Position numbers and translations under genes: made by a program. From Thalassobacterium maritimum (GTDB taxonomy: Bacteria; Verrucomicrobiota; Verrucomicrobiia; Opitutales; Coraliomargaritaceae), in contig NZ_JARXHW010000011.1 in assembly GCF_031127805.1 (NCBI RefSeq), positions 41,077 to 105,076 of the forward strand: a stretch of 64,000 nt of DNA. The letters are read 5' to 3'. Shown one piece after another: positions 62,935 to 64,000 of this stretch. The notes below the pieces were generated by a model. The model did not search any database. It saw only the letters and a list, made by a program, of their open reading frames with translations, and was not told the origin of the DNA. The stretch's first letter is position 1. Each line of letters begins with the position of its first letter.

Positions 62935-63660
62935 CTATCCGTGTCCGAGAGTCGCGACTTTGATTGAATCAACACCTGCCCCGCGAAGGACGGCGGCACA
63001 AGCATTAAGCGTCGACCCCGTAGTGAACACGTCATCGATCAGAATATATGTTTGATTCGGAATTACAACCGCATCGGTTACCAAAGCAAAGGCATTTTTT
63101 ACATTTTGGTGACGGTCACTCCGACTCAGGCGCGTTTGCGTCTGAGTATAGAGCCTTCGGAGCAACATATTTTGCACCTCAAGCGCCTCCGTCGCCTGCC
63201 ACAAAGCCTCCGCAATCACACGACTCTGATTAAAGCCCCGCTCCCGTTCTTTCGTAGCGTGCAAGGGCACTGGGACCAAGATCGCCCCCTTAAAGTAGTC
63301 CCGATAGTAAGGCGCGGACGCGATCATCGTCTGCACATCCTGCAGCACATAAAAACCAGACTTATATTTAAGTTCATGAATCAGTGAGCGCGCCGGCCCC
63401 TTCGCCAAAAACAAAGTCTTCCCCTGTTCAAACAGCGGGTTCAACTCCACACAATGCGGACAAGTCCGTGGCCCCGCCAGCATGCCAAAGAAAGGGTAGC
63501 CACAAGTCGTGCAAGTCGGCGGCTTAGAGAGAAAGAGCTCCCGGCTACAATCCCGGCAAAGAAACTGATAGTCCGAATCCTCCACCGCATCGCCACAATG
63601 CACACAACTACGCGGAAAAAACACATCCAGCATCTGCCGCCCTAAGGGAAACCGTGACAT
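62935..63660 (-). CDS. comF: ComF family amidophosphoribosyltransferase-like protein
   Basis: This 241-residue protein has an N-terminal double zinc finger (CVHCGDAVED, CRDCSR, CTTCGYPF, CPHC) and a C-terminal phosphoribosyltransferase-like domain (residues about 100-241) with VPVPLHATKERERGFNQSRVIAEAL and the PRPP motif YILIDDVFTTGSTLNACA. ComF proteins contribute to DNA uptake and processing. It lies 48 bp upstream of accD on the same strand. Whether this strain is transformable cannot be told from the window. Confidence 0.92.
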   Translation of the reverse strand: MSRFPLGRQMLDVFFPRSCVHCGDAVEDSDYQFLCRDCSRELFLSKPPTCTTCGYPFFGMLAGPRTCPHCVELNPLFEQGKTLFLAKGPARSLIHELKYKSGFYVLQDVQTMIASAPYYRDYFKGAILVPVPLHATKERERGFNQSRVIAEALWQATEALEVQNMLLRRLYTQTQTRLSRSDRHQNVKNAFALVTDAVVIPNQTYILIDDVFTTGSTLNACAAVLRGAGVDSIKVATLGHG

Positions 63661-64000
63661 ATCCCCAATCTAAGCAAAACCCTCTCATCGTCAAGCTCTC
63701 CATGAACGGTGTCCAAGTAATCCGGCTCAAAATGCAGCGTAGATTTGCCTGAGCGACTGCAGGGCTTGGCTGATGAAGCTGCCGACTCTGAGGTGATGTC
63801 GCAGCCAACGTATAAATTTCAGTGTCAGCTGAGAGCGTCTGCGTGGATTGCTAAAGAGCAGCGGGGAGTACGGCCTGTTCTGTTGCTTACATTCCTGCCG
63901 GGCCCGGGTATCGCGTTTTTCACAGCGGCGGATTTCTTTGTGATTGATGATAGCGTGCTTACCTGTGATGTCGCATTCCAGCATCACCATTAGATTGTGA
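63661..64000. other. End of window, no gene that can be supported
   Basis: This stretch carries open frames on both strands (63745-63993 plus, 63727-63990 minus), but neither has a convincing start or a family I recognise. The plus frame ends FFTAADFFVIDDSVLTCDVAFQHHH and the minus frame is Arg/Lys-rich. One may be the remnant of a gene that continues elsewhere. I leave it unassigned. Confidence 0.5.

Noticed and set aside
63727..63993. Open frames on both strands at the window end
   Set aside because: Neither has a recognised domain; the two conflict, so no gene is called.

Overview
The window looks like a chromosomal segment of a Verrucomicrobiota bacterium, most likely class Opitutae (Puniceicoccales/Coraliomargarita-like). 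This is inferred from protein features: a Verru_Chthon-type cassette protein A, a PEP-CTERM protein, a GxxExxY (PDDEXK_3) protein, a PurM of the longer Bacteroidetes-like form, and a mixed housekeeping order typical of the group. No rRNA, tRNA, CRISPR array or recognisable transposase was found.

Layout. 1-9.7 kb is an iron/phosphate-flavoured envelope region on the minus strand: a DUF3450 gene followed by a cut-off gene, a PstS-like lipoprotein, a membrane-anchored formylglycine-generating-enzyme-like protein, two unknown genes, a PepSY-type membrane protein and a TonB-dependent receptor. Three of its promoters carry the same 15-bp imperfect palindrome (TGANACT-N-AGTNTCA), a strong candidate for a diverged Fur box. 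9.8-13.4 kb holds cmk, plsC and purM, with a small GxxExxY gene between plsC and purM framed by perfect 52-bp inverted repeats and a minisatellite. 13.4-24.3 kb holds a SET-domain gene, gpsA, a response regulator, and a classical nusA-infB-rbfA-nrnA-truB-ribF-rluD block, with a probable attenuator in the nusA leader. 24.4-32.7 kb holds queC, queD, a Verru_Chthon-type envelope protein with a coupled secreted partner, a Nudix hydrolase, a LolA-like protein and gspF. 32.8-39.5 kb holds phoR, phoB, mnmG and mnmE and a PIG-L deacetylase; mnmG carries three parS-like centromere sites inside its coding sequence. 39.5-50.9 kb holds rapA, a HAD protein, prfA-prmC, two Kef-type antiporters and gdhA. 50.9-63.7 kb holds a fused LplT-Aas lysophospholipid protein, a broken AAA ATPase, a PEP-CTERM protein, a soluble FtsK-like motor with three associated genes, then folC, accD and comF.

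Dispersed structure. At least two families of short palindromic intergenic repeats recur: one around GTAGGGGC..ACTTGT..GCCCGCC (13.3, 38.6, 55.1, 60.6 and 62.0 kb) and one around GTAGCGGGGCTCTTTAGACC (two copies at 32.7 kb, one at 42.9 kb).

Best candidates for something new: the inverted-repeat-framed GxxExxY unit (11.24-12.12 kb), the three evenly spaced parS sites written into mnmG (36.28-36.39 kb), and the shared iron-box regulon with two unrecognised proteins (4.8-6.2 kb). All functional calls are by reading motifs; no database search was run.
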